From positions 6,994,001 through 7,058,000 of the forward strand of contig NZ_CP108882.1 in the NCBI RefSeq assembly GCF_036347055.1: DNA of 64,000 nt. The letters are read 5' to 3'. The notes beneath the pieces were generated by a model. The model was not told the origin of the DNA. It ran no database searches and saw only the letters and a list, made by a program, of their open reading frames with translations. This document shows positions 8,355-17,381 of the stretch, one piece after another. The DNA is from Streptomyces sp. NBC_00820. GTDB taxonomy: Bacteria; Actinomycetota; Actinomycetes; Streptomycetales; Streptomycetaceae. The first letter of the stretch is position 1, and the number at the start of each line of letters is the position of its first letter. A program made the position numbers and the translations under genes.

Positions 8355-9334
8355 GATCGCCGTTCCTTCCGGAAGGCCGCCACCAGGTACGGGATGATCA
8401 CCGCGAGGGAGATCACCAGCAGGACGACGGCGATCGCCGACCCGTAACCGATGCGGCTGGACTCGCCGATGATGTTGTTGGTCACCAGGATCGACAGCAA
8501 CTCGGTGCCCTGCGCGCCCTTGTTGAAGACGAAGACCAGGTCGAAGGCGCGCAACGACTCGATGACGGTGACGACCAGGACGACCGTGTTGGTCGGGCGC
8601 AGGGTCGGGAAGACGACGTGCCTGAACGTCTGCCACTCGCCCGCGCCGTCCAGCGCGGCGGCCTCCCGCAGCGACGGGTCGACGCTCTTCAGGCCTGCCA
8701 GGTAGAGGATCATCATGTACCCGGTGTGCCGCCAGGACGCGGCGACCAGGACGGCCCACAGGTTGAGGTCGGGGTCGCCGATCCAGTCGATGTAGTGGCC
8801 GGGCTCGTTGGCTCCGGTCAGGCTGTTGATCAGGCCCGTGTCCGGGTTGTAGACGAGTTGCCAGACGAAGCCGATGCACGCCATCGAGATGACGACCGGC
8901 AGGAAGTACGCGGTCTGGTAGACCCGGCTGAACCGGATCCGCTTGTCCAGCTGCACGGCCAGGAACAGGCCGAACGGCGTCGGGACGAGGATCAGCGCCA
9001 CGAACCAGACGGCGTTGTGCTGAAGGGCCGGCCAGAACTGGGGGTTGTCCTCGAAGAGCTGCCGGAAGTTGTCCAGGCCGACCCACTTGATCGAGTCGAA
9101 CCCGATGCCGTCCCAGGTGGTGAAGGCCAGCGCGACGGAGGCGAGGGCGGTGACCCAGACCAGGATCAGGTGCAGGACCGTGGGCACGCCGACCATCGCG
9201 GCGAGCGTGAACCGGTCACGGCGGGTCAGCAGGCGCCGGCGGCTCCGCGCGGCCCGCCGCTTCGCGAGCGCGGGGCCCGCGGGCGGCCGCGCGGCCGCCT
9301 CCGGGGACTGGGTGGTGGTCGTGTCGGTGGTCAT
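8351..9334 (-). CDS. Sugar ABC importer permease (MalF-type, CUT1)
   Basis: A 327-residue permease with a basic, disordered N-terminus (Arg-rich to residue ~42) and six membrane helices. The EAA motif reads EAAALDGAGEWQTFRHVVFP near residue 230. It forms the heterodimeric channel with the downstream MalG-type partner. It starts 8 bp after the binding-protein stop, so the three genes are one operon in the order binding protein, MalF-like, MalG-like. The ATG at 9334 is preferred because the protein before it has no family similarity. Confidence 0.9.
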   Translation of the reverse strand: MTTDTTTTQSPEAAARPPAGPALAKRRAARSRRRLLTRRDRFTLAAMVGVPTVLHLILVWVTALASVALAFTTWDGIGFDSIKWVGLDNFRQLFEDNPQFWPALQHNAVWFVALILVPTPFGLFLAVQLDKRIRFSRVYQTAYFLPVVISMACIGFVWQLVYNPDTGLINSLTGANEPGHYIDWIGDPDLNLWAVLVAASWRHTGYMMILYLAGLKSVDPSLREAAALDGAGEWQTFRHVVFPTLRPTNTVVLVVTVIESLRAFDLVFVFNKGAQGTELLSILVTNNIIGESSRIGYGSAIAVVLLVISLAVIIPYLVAAFRKERRS

Positions 9335-9342
9335 CGGGCCGC

Positions 9343-10656
9343 TCACGAGGACGCGAAGATGGTCTTCTTCTGGCGCTCGATCGACGACAGCAGTCCGTCC
9401 ACGCCCTTGGGGTTCTGGATGAACTTCTGGAGCGCGGGCTGCATCACCGTGGAGGTGAAGTCCGGCCGGCTGTCGCGGTCCATGAACTGGGTGAGGGTCT
9501 TGGCGTTGCCGATCATCGTGAACGCCTTCTTCTGCAGCGCCGAGTACGCGGAGGTGTCGGCCTTGTCGGAGGCGGCCACCACGCTGGAGTCGGTCTTGAG
9601 GTAGACCTCCTCGGCCCCCGGAGTGCCCAGGTACTCCAGCAGCTTCGCGGCGCCCGCGTGGTTCTTCGGTGCCTTGCTGAGCATGAAGCCGTCGGTCGGC
9701 GCCTCGACCGTGTCCTGGCCGTAGGCCGGGTCGATCTCGGGGAAGGCGAAGAAGTCGAGGTCGTCCAGGTCCGCCTTGTCCGTGAACTGCTGGGCCACGA
9801 AGGAGCCGAGGAGGTACATGCCGGCCTTCTTCGCCACCAGCGTCTGCGCGGCGTCCTGCCAGGTACGGCCCATGGCGCCGTCCTGGTGGTAGGGCAGGAT
9901 CTCGGTCCAGTGGTCGAAGACCGCCCTGACCCTGGCGTCGGTCCAGGAGGCCTTGCCGGCCATCAACTGCACGTGGAAGTCGTAGCCGTTGAGGCGGAAG
10001 TCGATCTGGTCGAAGGTGCCCATCGCCGGCCACGCGTCCTTGTCGGCGAAGGCGAGCGGCACGAGTCCGTCCCCCTTCATCCGCCGGCACAGGGCGACGA
10101 ACTGGTCCCAGGTGGTGGGGACTTCGTAACCGTGCTGCCGGAAGACGCTGCGGCGGTAGAAGACGGCCCACGGGTACGACGTCATCGGCACGAAGTAGTA
10201 CTTGCCGTCCTCGCCCTTGCTGAGCTTCCTCATCGCCTCCGGGAAGTTGCCGCCGATCTTCTGCCACACGTCGTCCAGCGGCGTGGCGAGCTTCTTCGCC
10301 GCGAAGAACTGCATGCGGTACCCGGCGAACCAGTTGAACACGTCGTCCGGAGTGCCCTGGAGGTAGGAGTTGATCTGCTCCTGGAAGGTGTTGTGGTCCT
10401 TGGTGTTCACGTGGACCGTGAGTCCGGACTGCTTCCTGAAGGCTTCGTAGACGGTCTCGAACGCCTTCTTCGGCACCGCGTCCGAGGCGTTGGAGCCTAC
10501 GGAGACGGTCTTCGGGTCGGAGCCGGACCCGCTGCCGCCGCAGGCGGACAGCAGGGGTACGCCCGCGCCGGCGAGGACGGCGGCGCCGCCGGCTCCGCGC
10601 AGCAGCGAGCGACGGCTGGGACCCGGGACGCGGGGGTCGGAAGGGGAAAGGCGCAT
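9343..10656 (-). CDS. Extracellular sugar-binding lipoprotein of ABC importer (CUT1)
   Basis: A 437-residue solute-binding protein. The N-terminus has a twin-arginine-like RRSLLRG followed by a hydrophobic stretch and a lipobox ending LLSAC, so it should be exported and lipid-anchored on the outer face of the membrane. The mature part shows the MalE-type pattern, with the closing HINGE-region motifs and a conserved C-terminal DFTSTVMQPALQKF. AGGAG lies 6 bp before the ATG. It is the first gene of the importer operon and its promoter must lie in the 10657-11264 region shared with the divergent importer. Confidence 0.9.
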   Translation of the reverse strand: MRLSPSDPRVPGPSRRSLLRGAGGAAVLAGAGVPLLSACGGSGSGSDPKTVSVGSNASDAVPKKAFETVYEAFRKQSGLTVHVNTKDHNTFQEQINSYLQGTPDDVFNWFAGYRMQFFAAKKLATPLDDVWQKIGGNFPEAMRKLSKGEDGKYYFVPMTSYPWAVFYRRSVFRQHGYEVPTTWDQFVALCRRMKGDGLVPLAFADKDAWPAMGTFDQIDFRLNGYDFHVQLMAGKASWTDARVRAVFDHWTEILPYHQDGAMGRTWQDAAQTLVAKKAGMYLLGSFVAQQFTDKADLDDLDFFAFPEIDPAYGQDTVEAPTDGFMLSKAPKNHAGAAKLLEYLGTPGAEEVYLKTDSSVVAASDKADTSAYSALQKKAFTMIGNAKTLTQFMDRDSRPDFTSTVMQPALQKFIQNPKGVDGLLSSIERQKKTIFASS

Positions 10657-11264
10657 GGCGGCTCCTGAGGCGTGCGGGATTCGACCGAGGGGATGAGCCA
10701 GTCACCGAGAGGTGTTCAAAACCAGTCAGAAACCAACTAGGGCCTTTCTTCCGGATCAGGCCGGCTCCGGTCTGCGGTGCCTTCTGGCCGACCCGAGCGG
10801 GGTCTGGTGCGTGCAGCTGCAAGGCGGAGGAGGGAGTCGACGCGGCGCGTCGGCGAGTGACGACAACGCAGCAGATGTGCGTGCCAGACCCCGCGACCCC
10901 GGCAAGATCCGGAAGAGAGGCCCTAGGCCGAACACCGTGGCGTAATCACAGCCTCAGGTCCGCTCACGCGTCAATAGGTGTGCCGGTACGGGGGTGCGGC
11001 TTGCCTGAAACGTGATCGGCGCCTCCGCTCCGTCCGGGCCGGGCGTCAGGTCAAATTGCTTGCTGCTCAGGCCTGTTGGTGGGGCATGATGGCGCCGGAA
11101 GTGATCAGTGTTCCGTCGCTTTCCGCCGCCTGTGTGCCGCTCTGTCTGGACCTGATTTGAAATAATGTCTTGACAAAGTATTGACACTGGGTTCGGCAGG
11201 GACTTGGATCGCGTGCCAACGCAACAGCGTTCCTTCCCCCGTAGCGCAGTGAGGTGCACCAAAG
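10657..11264. other. 608-bp divergent control region between two sugar importers
   Basis: No gene is supported here. It contains the long imperfect inverted repeat described at 10737-10926. Closer to the right-hand operon is an A/T-richer stretch with two TTGACA hexamers (at about 11170 and 11183) that could serve as a -35 element for the 11265 gene; no clear -10 or regulator box was identified. On the left side, GGTTT-like direct repeats at about 10715-10736 may belong to the control of the binding-protein gene, but this is tentative. Confidence 0.5.
10737..10926. mobile_element. 190-bp imperfect palindrome, MITE-like
   Basis: The outer 21 bases (10737-10757 and 10906-10926) are reverse complements with one mismatch and begin with CTAG. 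Pairing continues inward with gaps: GCCGG/CCGGC follows, and a GGGGTCTGG block near 10800 pairs with CCAGACCCC near 10889. The whole element could fold into one long hairpin. It has no coding capacity. Terminal inverted repeats plus small size suggest a non-autonomous transposable element, though a large regulatory hairpin is an alternative. Confidence 0.5.
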
Positions 11265-12284
11265 ATGGACCGCTCTTCTCGCTCCCGGTCCCGCAGGCCG
11301 GCCCTCGTCGTGGCCATGGCCACCGCGGTGGCCCTCACCCTCGCCGGCTGCTCCAGTGGCTCCGGAGGGAAGAAGGCCGAGGAGGGAGGGCCGGGTGCCT
11401 CGGCGGGCAAGGCCGACACCCCCCGGATGACGGTCGCGCTGGTGACCCATCAGTCGCCGGGCGACACCTTCTGGGACATCGTGCGCAAGGGCGCCGAGGC
11501 CGCCGCCGCCAAGGACAACGTCAAGCTGATCTACTCCGCGGACCCGAACGCCGGCAACCAGGCCAACCTGGTGCAGAACGCGATCGACCAGAAGGTCGAC
11601 GGCATCGCCGTCACCCTGGCCAAGCCGGACGCCATGAAGGACGCCATCGGCAAGGCGAACGCGGCGAAGATACCCGTGGTCGGCCTCAACTCCGGGCTCA
11701 GCGACTGGAAGAAGCTCGGCCTGCTGGAGTTCTTCGGTCAGGACGAGACCGTGGCCGGCGAGGCCTTCGGCAAGAAGCTCGACGCGGTCGGCGCCAAGAA
11801 GGCCGTCTGCGTCATCCAGGAGCAGGGCAACGTCGGCCTCGACCAGCGCTGTGACGGGTTGAAGAAGACCTTCTCCGGTACGACGGAGACGCTGTACGTC
11901 AACGGCACCGACATGCCCTCCGTGAAGTCGACGATCACGGCCAAGCTCAAGCAGGACAGCGCCATCGACCACGTCGTCACGCTCGGCGCCCCCTTCGCGC
12001 TGACCGCGGTGCAGTCGGTGGGCGACGCGGGCAGCAAGGCCAAGGTCGCCACCTTCGACCTGAACAAGGACCTGACCGGCGCCATCAAGAAGGGCACCAT
12101 CCAGTTCGCGGTGGACCAACAGCCGTACCTCCAGGGCTACCTGGCGGTCGACTCCCTGTGGCTGTACAAGAACAACGGCAACTACAGCGGGGGCGGCGAG
12201 CAGCCGGTGCTGACCGGTCCGGCCTTCGTCGACAGCTCCAACGTCGACCGGGTCGCCGAGTTCGCCACGAAGGGCACCCGGTGA
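11265..12284 (+). CDS. Sugar-binding lipoprotein of ribose/inositol-type ABC importer (CUT2)
   Basis: A 339-residue periplasmic-binding-protein-4 type protein. The signal peptide ends in a lipobox (LTLAGCSS, Cys near residue 28). The mature protein begins a LacI/RbsB-like fold with VALVTHQSPGDTFWDIVRKGAE and has the NAIDQKVDGIAVT motif that is typical of pentose/hexose/cyclitol binders. Its stop overlaps the ATG of the permease gene (TGATG), so it is the first gene of a three-gene CUT2 operon. Nearby Gfo/Idh/MocA dehydrogenases make inositol or a related cyclitol a possible substrate, but this is only inference. Confidence 0.88.
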   Translation: MDRSSRSRSRRPALVVAMATAVALTLAGCSSGSGGKKAEEGGPGASAGKADTPRMTVALVTHQSPGDTFWDIVRKGAEAAAAKDNVKLIYSADPNAGNQANLVQNAIDQKVDGIAVTLAKPDAMKDAIGKANAAKIPVVGLNSGLSDWKKLGLLEFFGQDETVAGEAFGKKLDAVGAKKAVCVIQEQGNVGLDQRCDGLKKTFSGTTETLYVNGTDMPSVKSTITAKLKQDSAIDHVVTLGAPFALTAVQSVGDAGSKAKVATFDLNKDLTGAIKKGTIQFAVDQQPYLQGYLAVDSLWLYKNNGNYSGGGEQPVLTGPAFVDSSNVDRVAEFATKGTR

Positions 12285-13360
12285 TGAGTGCGGCCCCACA
12301 GGCCGGGCCGGCGGTCGACGGGCCGCCGGCGTCCGGCCCGAAGGACACCGACGGCCGCACCGCCCACCGCCCGCCGGTCCTGCGCCTGCTGGCCCGGCCC
12401 GAAGTGGGCGTCTTCCTGGGCGCCATGGCCGTCCTGGTGTTCTTCCTGATCGCCGCGCCCTCGCTCCGTCAGGGCGGCTCGATGGCCACGGTCCTCTACC
12501 AGTCCTCGACCATCGGCATCATGGCCCTGCCCGTCGCCCTGCTGATGATCGGCGGGGAGTTCGACCTGTCCTCCGGCGTCGCCGTGATCACCTCCGCGCT
12601 CACCGCGAGCATGCTCAGCTACCAGCTGACCGTGAACGTGTGGACCGGTGTGGCCGTAGCCCTCGTCCTCTCCCTCGCGGTCGGCGCGCTCAACGGCTGG
12701 ATGGTCGTACGGACCAGGCTGCCCAGCTTCCTGGTCACCCTCGGCACGTTCCTCATCCTCCAGGGCGTCAACCTCGCCGTCACCAAGCTCGTCACCCGCA
12801 ACGTCGCCAGCGACGACATCAGCGACATGGACGGATTCGGCCAGGCCAAGAAGGTCTTCGCCTCGTCGGTCGACATCGGCGGCGTCCAGGTGAAGGTCAC
12901 GGTCTTCTACTGGCTGGCCTTCGCGGCCCTCGCCACCTGGGTCCTGCTGCGCACCAAGTACGGCAACTGGATCTTCGCCGTCGGCGGCAGCAAGGAGAGC
13001 GCGCGTGCCGTCGGCGTCCCGGTGGACTTCACCAAGATCACGCTGTTCATGCTGGTCGGCTTCGGCGGCTGGTTCACCGGCATGCACAACCTGTTCTCCT
13101 TCAACACCGTGCAGTCCGGCGAGGGCGTGGGCCAGGAGCTGATCTACATCGCCGCGGCCGTCATCGGCGGCTGCCTGCTCACCGGCGGGTACGGCTCCGC
13201 GATCGGCCCGGTCTTCGGCGCGTTCATGTTCGGCATGGTGAACCAGGGCATCGTCTTCGCGGGCTGGAACCCCGACTGGTTCAAGACCTTCCTCGGCGCG
13301 ATGCTGCTCGGCGCCGTCCTGATCAATCTGTGGGTCCAGCGCACGGCCACCCGGAGGTGA
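12284..13360 (+). CDS. CUT2 ABC sugar permease (RbsC/FrcC-like)
   Basis: A 358-residue membrane protein with a ~40-residue polar N-terminus and eight to ten hydrophobic segments. The GGEFDLSSGVAV motif in the second segment and the GGVLLTGGYGS-like motif near residue 300 (here GGCLLTGGYGSAIG) are characteristic of the BPD_transp_2 family of monosaccharide permeases. It overlaps the binding-protein gene by one base and is followed after 4 bp by the ATPase gene. It functions as a homodimer in the family. Confidence 0.9.
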   Translation: MSAAPQAGPAVDGPPASGPKDTDGRTAHRPPVLRLLARPEVGVFLGAMAVLVFFLIAAPSLRQGGSMATVLYQSSTIGIMALPVALLMIGGEFDLSSGVAVITSALTASMLSYQLTVNVWTGVAVALVLSLAVGALNGWMVVRTRLPSFLVTLGTFLILQGVNLAVTKLVTRNVASDDISDMDGFGQAKKVFASSVDIGGVQVKVTVFYWLAFAALATWVLLRTKYGNWIFAVGGSKESARAVGVPVDFTKITLFMLVGFGGWFTGMHNLFSFNTVQSGEGVGQELIYIAAAVIGGCLLTGGYGSAIGPVFGAFMFGMVNQGIVFAGWNPDWFKTFLGAMLLGAVLINLWVQRTATRR

Positions 13361-13364
13361 AGCG

Positions 13365-14279
13365 ATGACCGACAACGGAACCGGAACCCACGGCGCCGTC
13401 CTCCCGGAGGCCGCGGCGTCGTCCACGGACGCACCCCTCGTCGAACTGCGCGGCGCGGGCAAGTCCTACGGCAACATCCGCGCCCTGCACGGCGTCGACC
13501 TCAAGGTCCACGCGCGGCAGGTGACCTGCGTCCTCGGCGACAACGGCGCGGGCAAGTCCACCCTCATCAAGATCATCTCAGGGCTGCACCGGCACACCGA
13601 GGGCGAGTTCCTCGTGGACGGCGTCCCGGTGCGCTTCGGCACACCGCGGGAGGCCCTCGGCAGGGGCATCGCCGCCGTCTACCAGGACCTCGCCACGGTG
13701 CCCCTGATGCCGGTGTGGCGGAACTTCTTCCTCGGCTCCGAGCTGACCAAGGGGCCCTGGCCGGTCCGCCGCCTGGACATCGCCCGCATGAAGGAGACCG
13801 CCGACCGGGAACTGCGCGACATGGGCATCGTCCTGGACGACCTGGAGCAGCCCATCGGCACGCTCTCCGGCGGCCAGCGCCAGTGCGTGGCGATCGCGCG
13901 CGCGGTGCACTTCGGCGCCCGCGTGCTGATCCTGGACGAGCCGACCGCCGCGCTGGGCGTCAGACAGTCCGGTGTCGTGCTCAAGTACATCGCCGCCGCC
14001 CGCGAGCGCGGCCTCGGCGTCATCTTCATCACCCACAACCCGCACCACGCTTACATGGTCGGCGACCACTTCAGCGTCCTGCGCCTCGGCACCCTCGAAC
14101 TCAGCGCCGCGCGCGACCGCATCACCCTGGAGGAGCTGACCAACCACATGGCGGGCGGCGCCGACCTCGCCGCGCTCAGGCACGAGCTGGCGCAGGTGCG
14201 CGGGGTGGACGTGGCGGAACTGCCGGAGGCGGAGGACCTCGCCGCACCCGCGGCGGACCCTGCCGGGAACGAGGCCTGA
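13365..14279 (+). CDS. CUT2 sugar ABC transporter ATPase, single-domain (FrcA-like)
   Basis: A 304-residue cytosolic ATPase with Walker A GDNGAGKST, Q-loop, signature LSGGQRQ and Walker B VLILDEPTAALG, all in one copy. RbsA/MglA enzymes have two ATPase halves (~500 residues); this single-domain type corresponds to FrcA-like subunits acting as homodimers. AGGTGA precedes the ATG. The C-terminal ~40 residues are acidic and probably disordered. It completes the three-gene operon. Confidence 0.9.
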   Translation: MTDNGTGTHGAVLPEAAASSTDAPLVELRGAGKSYGNIRALHGVDLKVHARQVTCVLGDNGAGKSTLIKIISGLHRHTEGEFLVDGVPVRFGTPREALGRGIAAVYQDLATVPLMPVWRNFFLGSELTKGPWPVRRLDIARMKETADRELRDMGIVLDDLEQPIGTLSGGQRQCVAIARAVHFGARVLILDEPTAALGVRQSGVVLKYIAAARERGLGVIFITHNPHHAYMVGDHFSVLRLGTLELSAARDRITLEELTNHMAGGADLAALRHELAQVRGVDVAELPEAEDLAAPAADPAGNEA

Positions 14280-14353
14280 AGGGCGGGAACCGGCGGACGG
14301 GCGCGGGCGTTGTCATGGATGACGGGGGCACCCGCCGGTGACGGGAGGGCGAG

Positions 14354-14629
14354 ATGACAGACCGCACGCAGGCCCGGCAGACATCCGCGCGAGCCGCGGA
14401 CGCGGAGGAAGCCGCGGAGGCCACGGAAATGGTGGTCGCCATGGTCGCGGCGGACGCCGTGGACGTGACGGGGACGACGGACGCGGCGGGTCTGCGCCGG
14501 GCCCGCTTCGGCGTTCTGCCCGAGCGGATACGCCCGCAGGACACGGTGGAGACCAGCCCCGCGACGCTGCCCGACCCGGCGCGCGACCGCTACCACGCGG
14601 ACGAGTGGCTGGTGCGCTACTGCGGCTGA
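14354..14629 (+). CDS. Small conserved hypothetical protein
   Basis: A 91-residue protein with a strong GGAGG ribosome site 8 bp upstream. The first 50 residues are Ala-rich and low in complexity; the last ~40 residues (from FGVLPERIRPQDTVE to DEWLVRYCG) are compact and look conserved. No membrane segment, signal or catalytic motif is seen. Its 3' end overlaps the convergent SDR gene by 13 bp. It may be cotranscribed with the sugar importer, from which it is separated by 74 bp. Function unknown. Confidence 0.7.
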   Translation: MTDRTQARQTSARAADAEEAAEATEMVVAMVAADAVDVTGTTDAAGLRRARFGVLPERIRPQDTVETSPATLPDPARDRYHADEWLVRYCG

Positions 14630-15654
14630 GGCGCGAGGGCGGGGACGGCGCCACGCGAGATCAGGCTCTCGGCGCAGTCCAGTACCGTCCGGGCGGCGGG
14701 CCGGGGCTGCCAGCCGAGCAGGCGGTGTGCCTTCTCGGTGATGTGCCGGCTGCGCCGGCCCAGTGCCGGGGTGATCTCGCGCAGCGTCCGGTCCCCGAAC
14801 CGGGCCGCGAGACGTACGGCGAAGTCCGGGAGCCGGCGCGTGGAGACGAGCCGGCCCTGGTCCCCGAGTCCGTCCCGCAGCACCTGCGCCATGTCCGCCA
14901 TCCACATGAACTCACCGGTGGCGAGGAAGCGTTCGCCCGCCGCGGCCGGCGCGGTCATGGCCCGCAGGTGGACGTCCACCAGATCCCGTACGTCCACGAT
15001 CTCCAGACCGATCCGCGGGATGCCGCGCATCGCCCCGGAGAGCATGCGCGCGACGATGCCGACCGAGCCCAGGCTGTCCGTGGCGAGGACGGGGCCGAAC
15101 ACGGCGCCGGGCAGCACCGTGGTCAGCTCGGTCGGACCGTCGTGGCGGGCCATGAAGTCCCAGGCGGCCCGCTCCGCGAGGGTCTTGGCGCGGCGGTAGG
15201 GGATCAGCGTGGGATCGTCGGGATCGGTCCACAGCGACTCGTCGGTGACGCCGTCGGTGGCGTACGACGAGGGGCTCGCCGCGTTCGCCGCGGACGTCAT
15301 CACCACGCGGGACACCCCGGCCGCCGTCGCGGCGCGCAGCACGCGCAGGGTGCCGTCCCGGGCCGGGGTGAGAAGGTCGCCCGAGGCCGTCGTACCCAGC
15401 GGTGAGGCCACGTGCTGGACGCGGTCCACGCCGTCGAGCGCGGCCTCCCAGCCAGCGTCGTCGGTGAGGTCGGCGACGGCGAAGCTCAGCCGCCCGGCCG
15501 GGTCGACCACCGTGGACACGGCCTCGGTGACGGCCCGCTCGCGGCCGGGGGAGCGCACGGTCGCGCGCACGGAGTGACCGCGCCGCAGCAGCTCGGCGAC
15601 GCACCAGCCGGCGATGTATCCGGTACCACCGGTGACCAGGACGAGTTCGGACAT
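14617..15654 (-). CDS. NAD(P)-dependent extended SDR (dihydroflavonol-reductase/epimerase type)
   Basis: A 345-residue Rossmann oxidoreductase with the extended-SDR glycine motif GGTGYIAG (residues 8-15) and an active-site YRRAK (Tyr-x-x-x-Lys, about residue 153) after a catalytic Ser/Thr in VVMTSAANA. It resembles dihydroflavonol-4-reductase-like aldehyde/ketone reductases; the substrate is unknown. It is divergent from a TetR gene with two matching palindromes between them, strongly suggesting that this gene is the regulator's target. Confidence 0.88.
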   Translation of the reverse strand: MSELVLVTGGTGYIAGWCVAELLRRGHSVRATVRSPGRERAVTEAVSTVVDPAGRLSFAVADLTDDAGWEAALDGVDRVQHVASPLGTTASGDLLTPARDGTLRVLRAATAAGVSRVVMTSAANAASPSSYATDGVTDESLWTDPDDPTLIPYRRAKTLAERAAWDFMARHDGPTELTTVLPGAVFGPVLATDSLGSVGIVARMLSGAMRGIPRIGLEIVDVRDLVDVHLRAMTAPAAAGERFLATGEFMWMADMAQVLRDGLGDQGRLVSTRRLPDFAVRLAARFGDRTLREITPALGRRSRHITEKAHRLLGWQPRPAARTVLDCAESLISRGAVPALAPQPQ

Positions 15655-15712
15655 GACCGTCCTCCACGGAAGAAGGGTGAGACAGGGTGGGGTATGCCAG
15701 AATGGCAGGAAA

Positions 15713-15757
15713 CGGAGGGCCCTCCGCTATGACTCCAACGTACCGGAGGGGCCTCCG
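15713..15757. promoter_or_regulatory. Twin TetR operator candidates CGGAGG-N2-CCTCCG
   Basis: Two identical-form palindromes lie at 15713-15726 and 15744-15757, both matching CGGAGGNNCCTCCG. Their centres are 31 bp apart, about three helical turns, so dimers would sit on one DNA face. The second extends to a 20-bp dyad (15741-15760). They occupy the divergent SDR-TetR control region. Confidence 0.8.
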
Positions 15758-15791
15758 GTAAGCAATCGGAGACTGGACGGAAACCGCACCC

Positions 15792-16349
15792 GTGAACCCG
15801 CAGCCCGCGAAGCCGACCCGGAAAGACGCCCGCGACAACCGCGCCCGCATCCTCGCCGTCGCGCGCGAGGAGATCGCCGCGTCGAGCACCGCCTCCCTCA
15901 CCGCGATCGCCAAGAAGGCGGGCGTCGGCATCGGCACGCTCTACCGGCACTTCCCGACCCGCGAGGCGCTGATCCTGGAGCTCTACCGCCGCGACCTCCA
16001 GTACCTCATCGACCTCGCGCCGCGCCTGCGCGACGAGCACCCCCCGCTGACGGCCCTGCGCCGGTGGTTCGACGAGGTCGCCCGGTACGGCCGGCTCAAG
16101 TTCGGCGTGGCCGAGGTCATCCACGCGGCGACGGACAACGGCCGCGAGGACGAGTTCTACGGACCCTTCGTCCAGGCGATCGCCGTCCTGCTGGAGGCCG
16201 GCGCCGCCGACGGCTCCCTCAAGGCCGGCATCGACCCGGAGGACGTGCTGCTCCAGCTCAGCGTGTTGTGGCGGATCGACCCGGCGCGTGACGGGGAGGC
16301 GCGGGCCGCCCGGATCATGGGGCTGATCGTGGACGGACTCCGCGCCTGA
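15792..16349 (+). CDS. TetR-family transcriptional repressor
   Basis: A 185-residue regulator. The N-terminal helix-turn-helix is classic for TetR (SLTAIAKKAGVGIGTLYRHFPTREALI, residues ~36-62); the C-terminal ligand domain is of the AcrR-like type. The GTG start at 15792 is chosen because it places the HTH at the usual distance. It probably represses itself and the divergent SDR gene through the twin palindromes at 15713-15757. The effector is unknown. Confidence 0.9.
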   Translation: MNPQPAKPTRKDARDNRARILAVAREEIAASSTASLTAIAKKAGVGIGTLYRHFPTREALILELYRRDLQYLIDLAPRLRDEHPPLTALRRWFDEVARYGRLKFGVAEVIHAATDNGREDEFYGPFVQAIAVLLEAGAADGSLKAGIDPEDVLLQLSVLWRIDPARDGEARAARIMGLIVDGLRA

Positions 16350-16376
16350 CGTCCCCTCCCGAGGGCGCCGCCCGGG

Positions 16377-17381
16377 TCAGGCCGTGCGGACCTCCGCGAG
16401 GGTCACCGGCCGGTGCTCGCGCAGCGACAGGGCGCACGCCTCGGCGATCCAGCCCGCCTCCAGCGCGTCCTCGACGGTGCAGGGGGAGGGGCGCGTGCCG
16501 GCGACGACCTCGGTGAACGCCCCGAGTTCAGCGCGGTAGGCGGCGGCGAAGCGGTCCATGAAGAAGTCGTGCGGGGTACCCGACGGGAAGGTCACGCCGG
16601 GCTCGACCGAGCGCAGCGGCAGCCGGTCGTCCAGGCCGACGGCGATGGAGTCCGCGAAACCGTGCAGCTCCATCCTCACGTCGTAACCACGGGCGTTGTG
16701 GCGGGAGTTGGAGACCACCGCAAGCGTGCCGTCGTCCAGGGTGAGGAGCGCGGAGGTCGTGTCGGCGTCGCCCGCGTCCGCGATGTACTTGGCGCCCCGG
16801 TTGCCGCCGGCCGCGTACACCTCGCGGACCTCGCGCCCGGTCACCCAGCGGATGATGTCGAAGTCGTGCACGGAGCAGTCGCGGAAGATGCCCCCGGAGG
16901 CGGCGACGTACGCGGCGGGCGGCGGCGCGGGATCGAGAGTCGTCGAGCGGACCGTGTGCAGCGCGCCCAGTTCACCGGCCCGGACGGCGGCCCGCGCGGC
17001 GGCGAAGCCGGTGTCGAAACGGCGGTTGTAGCCGATCTGGACCGGCACCCCGCTGTCCCGCACCGCCTTCAGCACCTCGGTGCCCTCCGCCATCGTGCGG
17101 GCGACGGGCTTCTCGCAGAACACCGGGACACCCGCCTCGACGCAGGCCAGGACCAGTGCCGGGTGGGCGTCCGTGGCCGCCGCGACGACCACGCCGTCCA
17201 CCCCGGCCGCCAGCAGCGCCTCCGGCGAGTCCGCGACCTCGGCCCCGAACCGCTCCGCGGCCGCCTTGGCCGCGTCCGCCGACGGGTCGGCCACGACAAG
17301 TGACTCGACGACGTCCAGCCCGGAGAGGGTCTCGGCGTGGAAGGCGCCGATGCGGCCGAGGCCGAGGATTCCGATACGCAT
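16377..17381 (-). CDS. Gfo/Idh/MocA dehydrogenase, inositol 2-dehydrogenase-like
   Basis: A 334-residue NAD-dependent oxidoreductase. The Rossmann motif GLGRIGAFHA (residues 6-15), the conserved EKP (residue ~90) and the C-terminal alpha/beta domain with GIFRDCSVHDFDIIRW (catalytic Asp/His region, ~residue 175) agree with myo-inositol 2-dehydrogenases (IolG group) that oxidise inositol to scyllo-inosose. Other polyol or sugar substrates remain possible. A second member of the family lies immediately upstream on the same strand, about 180 bp away, suggesting a shared sugar/cyclitol pathway. Confidence 0.85.
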   Translation of the reverse strand: MRIGILGLGRIGAFHAETLSGLDVVESLVVADPSADAAKAAAERFGAEVADSPEALLAAGVDGVVVAAATDAHPALVLACVEAGVPVFCEKPVARTMAEGTEVLKAVRDSGVPVQIGYNRRFDTGFAAARAAVRAGELGALHTVRSTTLDPAPPPAAYVAASGGIFRDCSVHDFDIIRWVTGREVREVYAAGGNRGAKYIADAGDADTTSALLTLDDGTLAVVSNSRHNARGYDVRMELHGFADSIAVGLDDRLPLRSVEPGVTFPSGTPHDFFMDRFAAAYRAELGAFTEVVAGTRPSPCTVEDALEAGWIAEACALSLREHRPVTLAEVRTA

